From Bacteroidales bacterium (lineage in GTDB: Bacteria > Bacteroidota > Bacteroidia > Bacteroidales > F082): a stretch of 64,000 nt of DNA. Of the stretch, positions 41,233-50,490 are shown piece by piece. Below the pieces are notes generated by a model. The model had not been told where the DNA came from and ran no database searches. It worked only from the letters and a program-made list of their open reading frames with translations. Position 1 is the stretch's first letter. Every line of letters begins with the position of its first letter. Where the stretch lies: assembly GCA_017427985.1 (NCBI GenBank), contig JAFRRS010000023.1, forward strand, positions 186,001-250,000, read 5' to 3'. The translations under genes were made by a program, and so were the position numbers.

Positions 41233-42588
41233 TTACTTGTTATCATAGTTAAAACCAGTGTAATTCTCAGGTGTGATGGCGTGCATCTCCTTCTTAACAG
41301 ACTCATTCACAGGCAGTTGGTCGATGAAAGCGTCTATCGACTCGCGCGTAACCTTCTCGTTGGTACGAGTGAGGCCTTTGAGGAGCTCGTAAGCGCCTTC
41401 CACCTGCTCACGACGAAGGATGGTCTGCAAAGCCTCAGCCACCACAGCGTAGTTGTTCTGGAGGTCGGCACGGAGTTTGCCCTCGTTTAATATCAGTTTA
41501 TCCAAACCCTTTGACAATGAGCTCGTTGCGATGAGTGTATGCGCCAGCGGCACCCCGATATTGCGTGTCACCGTCGAGTCGGTGAGGTCGCGCTGCATGC
41601 GGCTTATCGGCAGCTTGCGGCTGAGATGCTCGAAAAGTGCGTTTGCCATCCCGAGGTTGCCTTCAGCGTTCTCGAAATCAATCGGGTTGACTTTATGCGG
41701 CATCGCCGACGAGCCCACCTCACCAGCTTTTATCTTCTGCTTGAAATAATCCATCGAGATGTACAGCCAGATGTCGCGCGACAGGTCGATGAGGATGGTG
41801 TTGATGCGTTTCAGAGTGTCGAAATATTCAGCCATCACGTCGTAATGCTCAATCTGCGTTGTCGTTTCCTGACGTTTCAGCCCGAGTTTCTTGATGAACC
41901 TTGCGGCGAACTCCTTCCATTCAATCTGAGGGTACGCCACCTTATGCGCGTTCATATTGCCTGTTGCGCCACCGAATTTTGCGGTGAAAGGAATCTTGTC
42001 AAACGTATCAATCTGGTTTTCAAGACGTTCAACGAAGACGTAAATCTCTTTTCCGAGGTGTGTAGGGCTTGCGGGCTGGCCGTGGGTGTGCGCCAGCATC
42101 GGGATGTCGCGCCATTCCTCGGCAAGTTCCTTCAGCTTTGCCAAAACTTTCGCTAAAGCGGGACGAACCAACTCTTTATTTGCCTGCAACATGGTGTAAG
42201 GCACCGCGCTGTTGTTGATGTCCTGCGACGTCAAACCGAAATGGATAAACTCCTTGAATTGTGTGAGTCCCATCTCGTCGAAACGGTGTTTCAGGAAATA
42301 TTCAACCGCCTTCACGTCATGGTTTGTGGTCTTTTCAATATCCTTAATCTCCTGAGCGTCAGACTCTTTGAAATTATTGACGATATTTCTAAGCTTACGG
42401 AGATTCTTCTTGTCAAAATCGGCGAGCTGAGGCAGCGGAATCTGGCAAAGTGCGATAAAATACTCCACCTCCACCATCACTCTTGCGCGAATCAGTCCAA
42501 ACTCCGAAAAAAACTCATCCAATCTCTCGACCTTCTTGCGGTAACGTCCGTCGATAGGCGAAATAGCGGTTAATTCTGATATTTTCAT
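41233..42588 (-). CDS. purB: Adenylosuccinate lyase
   Basis: A 451-residue fumarase/aspartase-superfamily enzyme of the long, E. coli-like PurB type. It cleaves SAICAR to AICAR and adenylosuccinate to AMP. The start SELTAISPIDGRYRKKVERLDEFFSEF, TNHDVKAVEYFLK, FGLTSQDINNSA, the His-containing THGQPASPTHLGKE, and the signature loop SSAMPHKVNPIDFENAEGN are all intact. It leads a two-gene unit with the ABC exporter. Confidence 0.96.
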   Translation of the reverse strand: MKISELTAISPIDGRYRKKVERLDEFFSEFGLIRARVMVEVEYFIALCQIPLPQLADFDKKNLRKLRNIVNNFKESDAQEIKDIEKTTNHDVKAVEYFLKHRFDEMGLTQFKEFIHFGLTSQDINNSAVPYTMLQANKELVRPALAKVLAKLKELAEEWRDIPMLAHTHGQPASPTHLGKEIYVFVERLENQIDTFDKIPFTAKFGGATGNMNAHKVAYPQIEWKEFAARFIKKLGLKRQETTTQIEHYDVMAEYFDTLKRINTILIDLSRDIWLYISMDYFKQKIKAGEVGSSAMPHKVNPIDFENAEGNLGMANALFEHLSRKLPISRMQRDLTDSTVTRNIGVPLAHTLIATSSLSKGLDKLILNEGKLRADLQNNYAVVAEALQTILRREQVEGAYELLKGLTRTNEKVTRESIDAFIDQLPVNESVKKEMHAITPENYTGFNYDNK

Positions 42589-42615
42589 CTCAAAAACTGT
42601 TGACTTTTTTAACTT

Positions 42616-42624
42616 GCAAATATA
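42616..42624 (-). promoter_or_regulatory. -7 box (TATATTTGC) for purB
   Basis: It fits TAnnTTTG on the minus strand, 28 nt upstream of the purB start codon. Confidence 0.6.
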
Positions 42625-42715
42625 TGAATAAAATTTTATCTGTTTTAAAAATAATTTGACAAATCAAAAAATGCAATTTTTGCTATTCGAATTTAAAAAA
42701 GACTAATATATCTTT

Positions 42716-43171
42716 TTAATCATACAACATCTCAATATCATTCACATCAAAACCACGTTCCGACACGACATTCATCATCTTCTGGAAAGCTTCGCTATCA
42801 ACTGGCAGACAAGATGATAGAATCCTCACTTTTGTCTTAAACCTGTTTGACAAAGCCACAAGACACGCTTTTTCATCATAACTTAATATAAGAAGTTTAT
42901 GACGAATCAAGCCACGTCTGATAATCAAATAGTTTTCGCCCTTTTTTGCGACGATTTTCCCATGATAATTTCTCGTAACGCGGCGGTTCAGCTCATCAAC
43001 GGTGACATAAAGAAGTTCAAACGAGTTTTCGTGAACAATCGAGAGATAAGCGAACTCATCAAGTTTTTTAATGAGGCGGTTGTCACGGAAACGTGCCACC
43101 TCGTACCATTTCACCATGGTATTAGTGTCTGATAAAATCACATTATGACTATTGAAATAATCTTCTTTCAT
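42716..43171 (-). CDS. Hypothetical protein (151 residues)
   Basis: I do not recognise this family. The protein is 151 residues, soluble, basic in the middle (NRRVTRNYHGKIVAKKGENYLIIRRGLIRHK) and predicted to be mostly beta strands followed by a C-terminal helix (DSEAFQKMMNVVSERGFDVNDIEMLYD), a layout reminiscent of lipocalin-like small domains but without a signal peptide. It has a good -7 box upstream and is transcribed away from lpdA. Coding potential is supported by the absence of longer overlapping frames and by ordinary codon use. Confidence 0.65.
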   Translation of the reverse strand: MKEDYFNSHNVILSDTNTMVKWYEVARFRDNRLIKKLDEFAYLSIVHENSFELLYVTVDELNRRVTRNYHGKIVAKKGENYLIIRRGLIRHKLLILSYDEKACLVALSNRFKTKVRILSSCLPVDSEAFQKMMNVVSERGFDVNDIEMLYD

Positions 43172-43261
43172 AAAAATAAATTTTTAAATGGGACTAATTT
43201 TAGAGTGATGATTGCACTCCCGACAATATTAACATGAATAAAATTCTCCACTAACAATGTT

Positions 43262-43270
43262 GCAAAGATA
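43262..43270 (-). promoter_or_regulatory. -7 box (TATCTTTGC) for the 151-residue hypothetical gene
   Basis: A strong consensus match on the minus strand, giving a leader of about 85 nt. It overlaps the region of the divergent lpdA promoter. Confidence 0.6.
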
Positions 43271-43283
43271 TAAAAAATTTTTG

Positions 43284-43292
43284 TAATTTCGC
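43284..43292 (+). promoter_or_regulatory. Possible -7 box (TAATTTCGC) for lpdA
   Basis: One mismatch from TAnnTTTG, 58 nt upstream of the lpdA start. It is placed back to back with the promoter of the gene on the other strand. Confidence 0.45.
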
Positions 43293-43350
43293 ACATTCAA
43301 AAAAATATTTTGGGAAATAAATTAAAAATTAACATAAATAATTGATAATC

Positions 43351-44742
43351 ATGAAGTACGATGTTATTGTAATAGGTAGCGGACCTGGCGGTTATGTCGC
43401 TGCCATCAGAGCTTCACAGCTCGGAAAAAAGGTTGGAGTAGTTGAAAAAGCCGAAATCGGCGGCACATGCCTCAACTGGGGCTGCATCCCTACCAAGGCT
43501 CTGCTCAAGAGCGCGGCGGTGTACACCTACATGCAACACGCTGAGAATTACGGCATTAAGCTCGAAGGCGAGGTTCATCCTGACATGGAGGCCGTTGTCG
43601 CCCGCAGCCGTGGTGTCGCTGACGGCATGAGCAAAGGCGTGCAATACCTTTTTAAGAAGAACAACGTCGAGTTGATTCCAGGCTTGGGCTCACTCACAGC
43701 AAACAAGACAGTGAAAGTCGTTGACGCAGAAGGCAACACAACAGAATATGAGGCTGACCACATCATCCTTGCAACAGGCTCGAGAGTGCGCCAGCTGCCA
43801 GCCATGCCTATCGACGGAAAGAAAATCATCAGCTACCGTCAGGCACTGGTTTTGGACAAGCTTCCGGAGACAATGGTTGTCGTCGGCTCAGGCGCCATCG
43901 GCTCGGAGTTCGCTTTCTTTTTCACCTCGATGGGCGTGAAAGTCACACTCGTGGAGTTCCTGCCTAACGTCGTTCCTAACGAAGACGAGGAAGTTTCAAA
44001 ACAGGTTGAACGCTGCTTCAAGAAGCTGAAAATGACTGTCATGACTGAGGCTTCGGTCACCAACGTCGACACCACAGGCGAGAAATGCGTCTGCACCATT
44101 AGCACCAAGAAAGGTGAGAAAGTCGTTGAAGCCGACATCGTGCTCTCGGCAGTGGGCGTACAGACAAATCTTGAAGACCTCGGTCTCGAGAACCTCGGCA
44201 TCGCCAACGAACGCGGCAAAATCACCGTCGACGACTACTACAGAACCAACGTGGAAGGCATTTACGCCATCGGCGACATCGTCCACGGACCGGCATTGGC
44301 ACACAAGGCATCGCACGAAGCCATCATCTGCGTCGAGAAGTTCTGCGGCTTGAATCCTAAACCGTTGAACTACAACAACATCCCCGGCTGCACATACATC
44401 ACCCCTGAGATAGCGTCAGTGGGTATGAGCGAGGCAAAAGCCATCGCGGCAGGCTACGAGGTGAAAATCGGCAAGTTCCCGTTCACCGCATCTGGAAAGG
44501 CAGCAGCGGCAGGCAACAAAGACGGCTTCATCAAGGTGGTGTTCGACGCCAAGACAAACAAATGGCTGGGCTGCCACATGGTGGGCGAAAACGTCACCGA
44601 GATGGTCGCGACAGCAGTGCTCGCACGCGAACTCGGAGCCACAGGACACGACATCATCGAGAACATCTTCCCTCATCCAACAATGTCGGAAGCCATCATG
44701 GAAGCTGCAGCGGCGGCATACGGCGAAGTGGTTCATCTGTAA
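43351..44742 (+). CDS. lpdA: Dihydrolipoyl dehydrogenase (E3)
   Basis: A 463-residue FAD disulfide reductase, the E3 subunit of 2-oxoacid dehydrogenase or glycine cleavage complexes. ATG 43351 is chosen (KYDVIVIGSGPGGYVAAIRAS); the frame extends three codons upstream only from a TTG. The redox pair is in GGTCLNWGCIPTKAL, the NAD-binding turn in VVGSGAIGSEFAFFF, the FAD contact in YAIGDIVHGPALAHKASHE, and the catalytic histidine/glutamate in HPTMSEAIMEAA. No E1 or E2 gene lies nearby. Its stop overlaps the start of the lytic transglycosylase gene by one base. Confidence 0.95.
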   Translation: MKYDVIVIGSGPGGYVAAIRASQLGKKVGVVEKAEIGGTCLNWGCIPTKALLKSAAVYTYMQHAENYGIKLEGEVHPDMEAVVARSRGVADGMSKGVQYLFKKNNVELIPGLGSLTANKTVKVVDAEGNTTEYEADHIILATGSRVRQLPAMPIDGKKIISYRQALVLDKLPETMVVVGSGAIGSEFAFFFTSMGVKVTLVEFLPNVVPNEDEEVSKQVERCFKKLKMTVMTEASVTNVDTTGEKCVCTISTKKGEKVVEADIVLSAVGVQTNLEDLGLENLGIANERGKITVDDYYRTNVEGIYAIGDIVHGPALAHKASHEAIICVEKFCGLNPKPLNYNNIPGCTYITPEIASVGMSEAKAIAAGYEVKIGKFPFTASGKAAAAGNKDGFIKVVFDAKTNKWLGCHMVGENVTEMVATAVLARELGATGHDIIENIFPHPTMSEAIMEAAAAAYGEVVHL

Positions 44743-45758
44743 TGAATAACAAAAAAGTCTTAATAACGCTCCAGATTGCTGTTTTGGTAGTCGGAGTGGC
44801 TGCTATTGTGGCTTGCATTGTGGGCATCAGGGCGTTGAAGATAGCGGAGAGACGTCCTGTTTCCCTTGAACAGATTGCCATCAGGAGCAACGATATCGAG
44901 TTCACCGAAGACGTCACTTTCGCCGGCGAGCGCGTACCTCTGGAGATGTTCAACATCAGGGAGAGATACGAGCGCGAGCTGCTGTCGACATGCTATTTCC
45001 ACAGCAACACCATGCTTCTCGTGAAACGCTCGTCACGCTGGTTCCCAGTGATAGAGCCTATTCTGAAAAAGTACGGCATACCTGAGGATTTCAAGTATCT
45101 GTGCGTTGCTGAAAGCACCCTGACAAACGCCGTGTCACCAGCAGGAGCAGTGGGTTTCTGGCAGTTTTTGGAACGCACAGGCAAGGAATACGGGCTCGAG
45201 ATAAACAAGGACGTCGACATGCGATACAACGTGGAAGCTGAGACGGAAGCAGCTTGCCGCTATTTCCTGAAATCGTACGAGACCTACCACAACTGGACTC
45301 TCGTAGCAGCGTCGTTTAACGCAGGAACACGCCGCCTGAACAAGTTTCTGAAGGAGCAGAAAGTACATTCCTATTATGACTTGCTCATGGCAGACGAGAC
45401 CGAACGCTACATTTTCAGGATTCTGGCTTTCAAAACCATCCTTGAAAACCCCGAGCAATACGGCATTTACGTAAGTAAAAAACTTGAGTATCAACCGTTT
45501 AGATACAAAACCATCGTCATTGACAAAAGCGTTGACAGCTGGGCAGACTTCGCCCTTGAACATGACATAACTTACAAGCTTCTCAAGATTTTCAACCCTT
45601 GGCTTCGTTCCAACTCATTGAAAGTCAAGAAAGGAGAAGTCTATGAAATCAAGATTCCGAAAAGACCTTTCGACCTCACCGCTGATTACTGCAACGAGGC
45701 GACAGGCGGCTATATCATTGATTTTGAAAACGATAGCATTGTTGAAGATTTGAACTAA
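44742..45758 (+). CDS. Lytic transglycosylase (membrane-anchored)
   Basis: A 338-residue protein. ATG 44742 is the start: it overlaps the lpdA stop and opens into a membrane anchor (residues about 5-28). The periplasmic domain is an SLT fold with the catalytic glutamate in VAESTLTNAVSPAGAVGFWQF and the supporting DMRYNVEAETEAACRYF and AASFNAGTRRLNKF motifs. The C-terminal segment (SVDSWADFALEHDITYKLLKIFNPWL, then KKGEVYEIKIP) looks like a degenerate LysM. It should cut the glycan strand of peptidoglycan to form anhydromuropeptides. It is three bases from uvrA. Confidence 0.9.
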   Translation: MNNKKVLITLQIAVLVVGVAAIVACIVGIRALKIAERRPVSLEQIAIRSNDIEFTEDVTFAGERVPLEMFNIRERYERELLSTCYFHSNTMLLVKRSSRWFPVIEPILKKYGIPEDFKYLCVAESTLTNAVSPAGAVGFWQFLERTGKEYGLEINKDVDMRYNVEAETEAACRYFLKSYETYHNWTLVAASFNAGTRRLNKFLKEQKVHSYYDLLMADETERYIFRILAFKTILENPEQYGIYVSKKLEYQPFRYKTIVIDKSVDSWADFALEHDITYKLLKIFNPWLRSNSLKVKKGEVYEIKIPKRPFDLTADYCNEATGGYIIDFENDSIVEDLN

Positions 45759-45761
45759 AAG

Positions 45762-48611
45762 ATGACAGAAAAGAACAGGGATATTGCCGAAAACGAGTTC
45801 ATCGAGATATACGGCGCAAGGGAGAACAACTTGAAAAACATCGATTTGCGCATACCTCGCGACAAACTCGTCGTCGTCACCGGGCTGAGTGGCAGCGGCA
45901 AGTCGTCGTTGGCGTTCGAGACTATTTACGCCGAAGGACAGCGACGTTACATGGAGTCGTTTTCGGCATACGCCAGGCAGTTCATCGGCAGCATGGAACG
46001 TCCAGATGTCGATGAGATCCGCGGTCTCTCCCCTGTCATCTCGATAGAGCAGAAATCGGTGAACCGCAACCCGCGCTCCACCGTCGGAACCATCACGGAG
46101 ATTTATGACTTCATGCGTCTGCTGTACGCCCGCGCCTCAGAGCCGTTTTCGTACAACACCGGCGAGAAGATGGTGCGTTATTCGGAAGAGCAAATCACCC
46201 AGATGATTATGGAGCAATACAACGACAAGAAAATCAATGTGTTGGCTCCCGTCGTGAGAGGACGAAAAGGTCATTACAGGGATTTGTTCGAACAGATAAG
46301 GCAGCAAGGATATATCAAGGTGCGCGTGGACGGCGAAATCAAAGAGCTCGTTTTCGGCATGCAGCTCGACCGTTACAAGACCCATGACATCGAGATTGTC
46401 ATCGACCGTCTTGTGGTTCATCCCGACTTCAAGGAACGCATAGTGAAGTCGGTGGAGACGGCATTCCGCAGAGGCAAGGGAATGCTGATGGTCCTGGAGG
46501 AAGGAGGCAGCGACGCGCGTTATTTCAGCAAGCTCCTCATGTGCCCCACCACAGGCATCGCATACCAAGACCCAGAGCCTAACACGTTCAGTTTCAACTC
46601 ACCTTACGGCGCATGCCCGAAATGCAACGGCCTCGGCACCGTCATCCAAGTCGACATGAAAAAAATCATCCCCGACCCAAGCCTCAGTCTGCGCAAAGGC
46701 GGTCTCGCACCACTCGGGGAATACAAGAACAACAGCGTTTTCAGCCAGCTCGAAGCCATCGGGACACGCTACGGATTCACGCTCGACACCCCGATAAGCG
46801 AGATTCCGGAGCACGCCATGAGCATCATCCTTTACGGAAGCAACGAGTCATTCACCGTCACAAGAGAATATCTCGGCACACAATCCACTTATTCCACTCC
46901 GTTTGAAGGCATAGTGAACGTCATCAGAAAGATGAACGAGGAGAACGCCCCAGCTTCAATCTTGAAATGGGCTAACAGCTTCATGAACGAGACGGAATGC
47001 CCTGAGTGTCATGGACAAAGGCTGAAAAAAGAGGCTCTTTATTTCCGCCTCAACGGCAAAAACATCGCCGAACTCGCCGACATGGACGTCAACTCGCTTT
47101 CGAAATGGCTCGACAACCTTCCCAAGCATCTCGACGAGAAACAAAAGGAGATTTCGCACGACATCCTTCAAGAAATAAAGAAAAGAATCACTTTCCTGCT
47201 CAACGTAGGAATCGATTACTTGAACATGAACCGCCCCGCGAAGAGCTTGTCGGGCGGAGAGGCGCAACGCATCCGTCTCGCCACACAGATAGGCTCACAG
47301 CTGACCGGCATTCTATACATCCTCGACGAGCCTTCCATCGGCTTGCATCAGCGTGACAATCACAGGCTTATCGAGTCGTTGAAAGAGCTGCGCGACATCG
47401 GCAACAGCATCATTGTGGTTGAACACGACAAAGACACCATGCTGGCAGCGGATTTCCTTGTCGACATCGGACCAGGCGCTGGCGTCAACGGCGGCGAGAT
47501 TGTGTTTCAAGGCACTCCCAAAGAGGCGATGCGAGGCAAAGGTCTGACCTGCGACTATCTCAAAGGCAAGAAAAAAATCATGACACCGTCGACAAGACGC
47601 AAGCCTGTCGAAGGACAACACCTTAAATTATATAACGCGACAGGTCACAACCTCAAAAACGTCGACCTCGACCTTCCGCTCGGCGTAATGATTTGTGTGA
47701 CAGGCGTTTCCGGCTCAGGCAAGTCGTCACTCATCAACGAGACGCTCTACCCTATCATGAGCAAGCATTTCTACCGTTCGGAAAAGAACCCTCTGCCATA
47801 CGACAAAATAGAAGGGCTTGAGTTCATCGACAAAGTGATAGAAATCGACCAGGCGCCAATTGGCAAGACGCCGCGCTCGAATCCGGCGACGTACACCAAA
47901 GTATTCGACGAAATCAGGAAACTATACGGCGAGCTGCCTGAGTCGAAGATTAGAGGCTACAAGTCAGGACGTTTCTCATTCAACGTGAAAGGCGGACGCT
48001 GCGAAACGTGCCAGGGTGCAGGCGTTCGCGTCATCGAGATGAACTTCCTGCCCGACGTCCACGTGCAATGCGAGACCTGCCAGGGAAAACGCTACAACAG
48101 AGAGACCCTCGAGGTGCGTTTCAAAGGGAAGTCCATCAACGACGTGCTAAATCTTACAATCGACGAGGCTGTGGTTTTCTTTGAAAACTTCCCAACCATC
48201 TTGCAGAAAATCAAGACGTTACAGGATGTCGGACTCGGTTACATCACCTTGGGTCAGCCCTCCACGACGCTCTCGGGCGGCGAGGCGCAACGTGTGAAAC
48301 TCGCGACCGAGCTATCGAAACGCGACACCGGAAAAACGCTCTACATCCTCGACGAGCCCACCACCGGACTGCATTTCGAGGACATCAAAATACTCATGGA
48401 AGTGCTCAACAAACTCGTCGACAAAGGCAACACCGTACTCATCATCGAGCACAACATGGATGTCATTAAAATGGCTGATTACATCATCGACATGGGACCC
48501 GAGGGCGGTGAAAGAGGCGGCATGATTCTTGGCAGCGGCACCCCCGAAGAAATAGTGGAAAATAACATCGGCTACACCTCCAAATACCTTAAAAAAGAAT
48601 TAACTGATTAA
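45762..48611 (+). CDS. uvrA: Excinuclease ABC subunit A
   Basis: A 949-residue DNA-damage sensor of nucleotide excision repair. Two ABC modules are visible: Walker A GLSGSGKSSLAFET and GVSGSGKSSLINET, and the signatures LSGGEAQRIRLA and LSGGEAQRVKLA with Walker B ILYILDEPSIGL and TLYILDEPTTGL. Zinc sites occur as CPKCNGLG, CPECHGQR and CETCQGAG/CETCQGKR. The early FSAYARQFIGSMERPDVDEI segment is the UvrB-contact region. Length is normal (E. coli 940). It ends 8 nt from the convergent glucosaminidase gene, with no terminator visible. Confidence 0.97.
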   Translation: MTEKNRDIAENEFIEIYGARENNLKNIDLRIPRDKLVVVTGLSGSGKSSLAFETIYAEGQRRYMESFSAYARQFIGSMERPDVDEIRGLSPVISIEQKSVNRNPRSTVGTITEIYDFMRLLYARASEPFSYNTGEKMVRYSEEQITQMIMEQYNDKKINVLAPVVRGRKGHYRDLFEQIRQQGYIKVRVDGEIKELVFGMQLDRYKTHDIEIVIDRLVVHPDFKERIVKSVETAFRRGKGMLMVLEEGGSDARYFSKLLMCPTTGIAYQDPEPNTFSFNSPYGACPKCNGLGTVIQVDMKKIIPDPSLSLRKGGLAPLGEYKNNSVFSQLEAIGTRYGFTLDTPISEIPEHAMSIILYGSNESFTVTREYLGTQSTYSTPFEGIVNVIRKMNEENAPASILKWANSFMNETECPECHGQRLKKEALYFRLNGKNIAELADMDVNSLSKWLDNLPKHLDEKQKEISHDILQEIKKRITFLLNVGIDYLNMNRPAKSLSGGEAQRIRLATQIGSQLTGILYILDEPSIGLHQRDNHRLIESLKELRDIGNSIIVVEHDKDTMLAADFLVDIGPGAGVNGGEIVFQGTPKEAMRGKGLTCDYLKGKKKIMTPSTRRKPVEGQHLKLYNATGHNLKNVDLDLPLGVMICVTGVSGSGKSSLINETLYPIMSKHFYRSEKNPLPYDKIEGLEFIDKVIEIDQAPIGKTPRSNPATYTKVFDEIRKLYGELPESKIRGYKSGRFSFNVKGGRCETCQGAGVRVIEMNFLPDVHVQCETCQGKRYNRETLEVRFKGKSINDVLNLTIDEAVVFFENFPTILQKIKTLQDVGLGYITLGQPSTTLSGGEAQRVKLATELSKRDTGKTLYILDEPTTGLHFEDIKILMEVLNKLVDKGNTVLIIEHNMDVIKMADYIIDMGPEGGERGGMILGSGTPEEIVENNIGYTSKYLKKELTD

Positions 48612-48618
48612 CTGCTAA

Positions 48619-49644
48619 CTATCTCAGTCTGATTTCCTGTCCAACACGCAGAACAGAGTTCTCATTTAGCCCGTTCATCTTGAAGATTCGCTCCAACCGC
48701 ACAGCGTAAAGGCGCGACACCTGCGACAACGTCTCGCCACTTTGTATGACATGCACCTTGTAGCCCTCTGCCGCCCTTCTGCGCTTCGGGTTGATGTAAA
48801 GCACCTCGCCCTCGCCGAAGGTTCTCTTGTTGCCGAGATTGTTGTATTTAACCAATTGATACTGAGACATCTTCAGTTCTTTAGCGAGCGATTCGAGATT
48901 GTCGCCAGACTTCGTGAAAATGAACTTCACCCCGAAATTCTCCCTGATGTAATGACGGCCCGCGGTCATCTCCACGACCTTGCAGTCAGAAAGCACCGGC
49001 ACATTGGCAGCAGCGACGTTTCTACGTTTCTTCTGTTTGTCTTTCTTGGTATTTTGTTCTTTCTCAACCGCTTTCTGCTTCGGGTCAGATTTCTTTTTCG
49101 GCTTGAACTGCCCTTTGACAACCATCTGGTCGTATTGCTGCAGATTGTACGTCTCGATGTAGTTTATCAGCACGTTGGCATACGTCGGAAGCGTGGCGTA
49201 GCCCGCTTTTTTCAAGCCCTTCGCCCAGCCTTTGTAATCGGTGATTTTCAAATCGAAAAGGAAGGCGTAACGTGTGCCGTTTCTCAGGAAAATCGAGTGG
49301 TCGCGGTACGATTCCTCGGCGCTGTTGTACACTCGGAAGCACTCATTAGGAGCGTCGTCGTCCATCCGCATCGACCTGCCTTTCCAGTCCTTGTGGCATT
49401 TTATCCCGAAATGGTTGTTTCCCTCCTTCGCAAGCTTGCTCTGGCCGTTACCGGATTCCAGAATGCCCTGTGCCAGCGTGATAGAAGCGGGAATCTTGTT
49501 GTTGACCATCTCCGTCATGGCGATATCCTTGTATTTCTCGATGTAATCAAGCGTAATCTTGTTCTTCTGCTTCTCCTGTGCAAAAACAACAAACTCACTG
49601 ATTATCAGCAAAAACAAAGCTATATATCTCGTTTTCCTCGCCAT
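48619..49644 (-). CDS. Glucosaminidase-type peptidoglycan hydrolase with two LysM domains
   Basis: A 341-residue exported protein. A signal peptide (residues 1-22) is followed by a glycoside hydrolase 73-type domain: IPASITLAQGILESGNGQSKLA contains the catalytic glutamate, then NNHFGIKCHKDW, FRVYNSAEESYRDHSIFL and YAFLFDLKITDYKGWAKGLKKAGYATLPTYANVLI. A basic KKKSDPKQKAVEKEQNTKKDK linker precedes two LysM domains (about 227-275 and 290-341, the second VHVIQSGETLSQVSRLYAVRLERIFKMNGL). It should hydrolyse the glycan strands of the cell wall. It stands alone on the minus strand between uvrA and rsmG. Confidence 0.9.
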   Translation of the reverse strand: MARKTRYIALFLLIISEFVVFAQEKQKNKITLDYIEKYKDIAMTEMVNNKIPASITLAQGILESGNGQSKLAKEGNNHFGIKCHKDWKGRSMRMDDDAPNECFRVYNSAEESYRDHSIFLRNGTRYAFLFDLKITDYKGWAKGLKKAGYATLPTYANVLINYIETYNLQQYDQMVVKGQFKPKKKSDPKQKAVEKEQNTKKDKQKKRRNVAAANVPVLSDCKVVEMTAGRHYIRENFGVKFIFTKSGDNLESLAKELKMSQYQLVKYNNLGNKRTFGEGEVLYINPKRRRAAEGYKVHVIQSGETLSQVSRLYAVRLERIFKMNGLNENSVLRVGQEIRLR

Positions 49645-49743
49645 TTTTGAATATAAAAACGTGTAAAATTACAAATTTAATATATTCATTTAAAGTTTTT
49701 TTGAATATTTTGGCATAATTTATTTATAATAAATTAATTTTTG

Positions 49744-49752
49744 TATTTTTGC
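49744..49752 (+). promoter_or_regulatory. -7 box (TATTTTTGC) for rsmG
   Basis: A consensus TAnnTTTG match about 90 nt upstream of the start codon; no clear -33 element. A GTCATTTCGAG-type repeat lies between it and the gene. Confidence 0.5.
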
Positions 49753-49762
49753 ATACCCCAAA

Positions 49763-49813
49763 CGTCATTTCGAGCGGAACGAAGTGAAGTCGATTAATCC
49801 TCAACAAATGACG
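49763..49813. repeat. Interspersed GTCATTTCGAG-type repeat in the rsmG leader
   Basis: The element begins CGTCATTTCGAGCGGAACG, continues AAGTGAAGTCGA, and ends AAATGACG, the inverse of its start, so it can fold into a hairpin. Related sequence is inserted in murB (24975) and, degenerate, at 15933. Here it forms part of the mRNA leader just before the rsmG start. Confidence 0.75.
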
Positions 49814-49833
49814 AAATGGATTTAATATTGGAA

Positions 49834-50460
49834 ATGAATTCTGAGATTATAAAAAAGTATTTTCCGGATTTGTCAGAAGTGCAAATGGCTCAGTATGAGA
49901 AACTTGCGCCTCTTTATGAAGACTGGAACAGCAAGATAAACCTCATCTCGAGGAAAGACATGGACAATTTCTACGAGCATCATGTCTTACATTCCCTTGC
50001 GATAGCAAAATATTTCGACATTCTTCCTGGCATGAAGGTTCTGGACATTGGAACTGGCGGCGGCTTTCCGGGCATACCGCTGGCGATAATGTTCCCGCAG
50101 ACGAAGTTTTTGCTTGTCGACAGCATCGGAAAGAAGATAAAAGTGGTTCAGGACGTGGTTGAAAAGCTTGATTTACAAAATGTTACAGCCATTCAGGAAC
50201 GTGCCGAGAACATCAAGGAGAAGTTCGACATCATCGTGAGCCGCGCCGTGACACAACTCCCCGACTTCGTGAAATGGTGCAACAACAAACTGCGCATCAC
50301 CAACGACATCGAGGCTGGCGGAATCCTGTATCTGAAAGGCGGCGACATCGAGGAGGAGCTCCGCAACGTTCCTAAAAACTGGAAACGCAAGAGCACACCG
50401 ATAACGAAATGGTTCAACGAACCATATTTTGTTGAAAAATACGTGATTCATTTATATTGA
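49834..50460 (+). CDS. rsmG: 16S rRNA (guanine-N7)-methyltransferase
   Basis: A 208-residue SAM methyltransferase that modifies G527 (E. coli numbering) of 16S rRNA. YEDWNSKINLISRKDMDNFYEHHVLHSL and VLDIGTGGGFPGIPLAIMFPQTKFLLVDSIGKKI are the family hallmarks. ATG 49834 (MNSEIIKKYFPDL) fits relatives; an ATG six codons upstream (49816) is also in frame but lies at the edge of a repeat. The C-terminal YLKGGDIEEEL to FVEKYVIHLY is normal. Confidence 0.93.
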   Translation: MNSEIIKKYFPDLSEVQMAQYEKLAPLYEDWNSKINLISRKDMDNFYEHHVLHSLAIAKYFDILPGMKVLDIGTGGGFPGIPLAIMFPQTKFLLVDSIGKKIKVVQDVVEKLDLQNVTAIQERAENIKEKFDIIVSRAVTQLPDFVKWCNNKLRITNDIEAGGILYLKGGDIEEELRNVPKNWKRKSTPITKWFNEPYFVEKYVIHLY

Positions 50461-50490
50461 TAATTATTAAAATTTTAAATATTTTAAAAA

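Noticed and set aside
44562..44741. 60-codon upstream extension of the lytic transglycosylase frame
   Set aside because: It overlaps lpdA in another frame and is rich in Arg/His/Ser. The ATG at 44742 begins a membrane anchor and overlaps the lpdA stop in the usual way.
48742..49650. 302-codon open frame opposite the glucosaminidase gene
   Set aside because: The minus-strand gene has a signal peptide, catalytic motif and LysM domains; the plus frame is its shadow.
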